Shown here one piece after another: positions 62,759 through 64,000 of a DNA stretch of 64,000 nucleotides (its first letter is position 1; each line of letters opens with the position of its first letter). The notes below the pieces were generated by a model. It ran no database searches. It had not been told where the DNA came from and worked only from the letters and a program-made list of their open reading frames with translations. The stretch comes from Ectobacillus polymachus (GTDB lineage Bacteria > Bacillota > Bacilli > Bacillales > Bacillaceae_G). The stretch covers positions 558,001 through 622,000 of the forward strand of contig NZ_JBLREB010000001.1 of the NCBI RefSeq assembly GCF_048159605.1, given 5' to 3'. Made by a program: the position numbers and the translations under genes.

Positions 62759-64000
62759 ATGGGGAAAATTCGCAAGCTCGATGAACAACTGTCCAATTTA
62801 ATAGCGGCTGGTGAAGTTGTAGAGCGCCCTTCTTCTGTTGTAAAGGAACTCGTGGAAAATGCGATTGATGCAAACAGTACCGTTATTGAAATACATCTAG
62901 AAGAAGCGGGATTATCAAAAATACGAATCATTGATAACGGCGATGGTATTGAAGAGAGCGATTGTACCCTTGCATTTGATCGTCATGCAACGAGTAAAAT
63001 TCAAGATGAAAATGATTTATTTCGTATTCGTACGCTCGGATTTCGCGGTGAAGCATTGCCAAGTATTGCTTCTGTAAGCGAACTTACGCTAACGACGAGT
63101 ACGGGTGATACACCAGGTACACATCTTGTCATGAAGGGCGGCGAAATTTTATCAAAGGAAAAAACATCGAGCCGCAAAGGGACAGATATAACCGTTCAAA
63201 ATCTATTTTATAATACACCAGCGCGTTTAAAATATATGAAAAGCATTCATACAGAACTCGGAAATATAACCGATATCGTGAATCGAATTGCTCTTTCACA
63301 TCCGACCGTTTCACTACGGATGTTTCATAACGGAAAAAAATTGCTCCATACGTCTGGTAATGGAGATGTTCGCCAAGTTATGGCAGCGATTTATGGGATT
63401 CAAATTGCTAAAAAGCTGATTCCAATTGAAGCAGAGTCGCTTGATTTTAAGATAAAAGGATATGCAGCTCTTCCTGAAGTATCGCGTGCCTCTCGTAACT
63501 ACATTACAACAATTGTGAATGGACGTTATGTACGCAACTATTCGTTAGTAAGGGCTATCGTCCAAGGCTACCATACACTGCTTATGATTGGTCGGTTTCC
63601 TATTATCTATTTTTCTATTGAAATGGATCCTGTTCTTGTGGATGTGAACGTGCATCCTTCGAAACTAGAAGTTCGGTTTAGTAAAGAAGCAGAATTGCAG
63701 GAATTAATTGAATCCACAATTAAACAAGCATTTTCACGCCTGCAGCTGATTCCAGATGCAATGGTGCAAACGAAAAAACCTGTACGCCAAGAAAGCGTTC
63801 AGGAATCATTTCTTCTTGAACATCGTTACTCACCTGAGATTTCTATGCCGACTGGTATGCTTACACAGGAATCATCAAGTACGGAAACGTATGTGGAAGA
63901 AAATAAGCAGGACGAACCTGCACGGCTTTCTGATGAACAGGAAGAAACGATAGTTGAAGATGATCATTTTCGTGATTTACAAAATGAAATTCTACAAGAA
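62759..64000 (+). CDS. mutL: DNA mismatch repair protein MutL (3' end outside window)
   Basis: The first 414 codons are visible. GHKL ATPase motifs: ELVENAIDAN at residues 30-39, DNGDGIEE near 59, and TLGFRGEALPSI near 92-103; then the transducer domain with VNVHPSKLEVRF near 300. The variable linker is reached at the window edge, and the endonuclease domain is not visible. Four bases after mutS, with AAGAAAGG. Confidence 0.93.
   Translation, partial: MGKIRKLDEQLSNLIAAGEVVERPSSVVKELVENAIDANSTVIEIHLEEAGLSKIRIIDNGDGIEESDCTLAFDRHATSKIQDENDLFRIRTLGFRGEALPSIASVSELTLTTSTGDTPGTHLVMKGGEILSKEKTSSRKGTDITVQNLFYNTPARLKYMKSIHTELGNITDIVNRIALSHPTVSLRMFHNGKKLLHTSGNGDVRQVMAAIYGIQIAKKLIPIEAESLDFKIKGYAALPEVSRASRNYITTIVNGRYVRNYSLVRAIVQGYHTLLMIGRFPIIYFSIEMDPVLVDVNVHPSKLEVRFSKEAELQELIESTIKQAFSRLQLIPDAMVQTKKPVRQESVQESFLLEHRYSPEISMPTGMLTQESSSTETYVEENKQDEPARLSDEQEETIVEDDHFRDLQNEILQE

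Noticed and set aside
1..64000. CRISPR arrays, tRNA or rRNA genes, prophage modules
   Set aside because: No regularly spaced repeats, no tRNA-like cloverleaf and no phage gene cluster were seen on either strand by eye.

Overview
The window looks like a chromosomal segment of a low-GC, spore-forming Bacillus, most likely in or near the Bacillus cereus group. Supporting signs are the AT-rich sequence, the cotJABC, spoVS, cotE and gerW spore genes, an ilv-leu block running directly into hisZGDBHAFIE-hisJ, a 2-oxoacid:ferredoxin oxidoreductase pair just before miaB, and a recA gene split by a small group I intron. The species call is inference; no rRNA or tRNA gene was seen. Short proteins and RNA elements were judged by eye only.

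Region 1 (about 1-23,200) is mixed accessory and housekeeping DNA. It holds the 3' part of an LPXTG-anchored metallophosphoesterase, an aldo/keto reductase, a MarR-controlled heterodimeric ABC exporter, a GNAT acetyltransferase, the cotJ operon, a nitroreductase with a divergent ArsR regulator and a perfect palindrome between them, a MATE pump, two Spo0M-like proteins flanking uppP, the NAD(P)HX repair enzyme, another MarR protein, fabL, gerW and a C39-like peptidase. A truncated IS3-family end supplies the 3' end of one gene. A probable stand-alone structured RNA of about 285 nt, with promoter and terminator, lies at 22,857-23,177.

Region 2 (23,200-41,570) is branched-chain amino acid and histidine biosynthesis: ilvD, then an isoleucine-type T-box, then ilvB-ilvN-ilvC-leuA-leuB-leuC-leuD, then hisZ-G-D-B-H-A-F-I-E-J. 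Between leuB and leuC sits about 410 bp that I interpret as a decayed IscB/HEARO transposon: a guide-RNA-like structured region, a strong ribosome binding site, about ten codons resembling an IscB N-terminus, and an end hairpin. It ends exactly at the leuC start codon.

Region 3 (41,570-44,700) is a junction with a decayed IS3-family (IS150-like) element, a long inverted repeat and an IS110 fragment. It joins the his operon to the ymfI-ymfJ-ymfK cluster. The IS3 copy has no matching target duplication, which suggests a rearrangement.

Region 4 (44,700-64,000) follows the order known from Bacillus subtilis: ymfK, rodZ-like ymfM, pgsA, cinA, recA, rny, ymdB, spoVS, then a dipeptidase and korAB, miaB, ricA, cotE, mutS and the 5' part of mutL. 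recA has an SOS box, a strong SigA promoter and a 341-nt ORF-less group I intron just before the Walker A codons. The intron must be spliced for RecA to be made.
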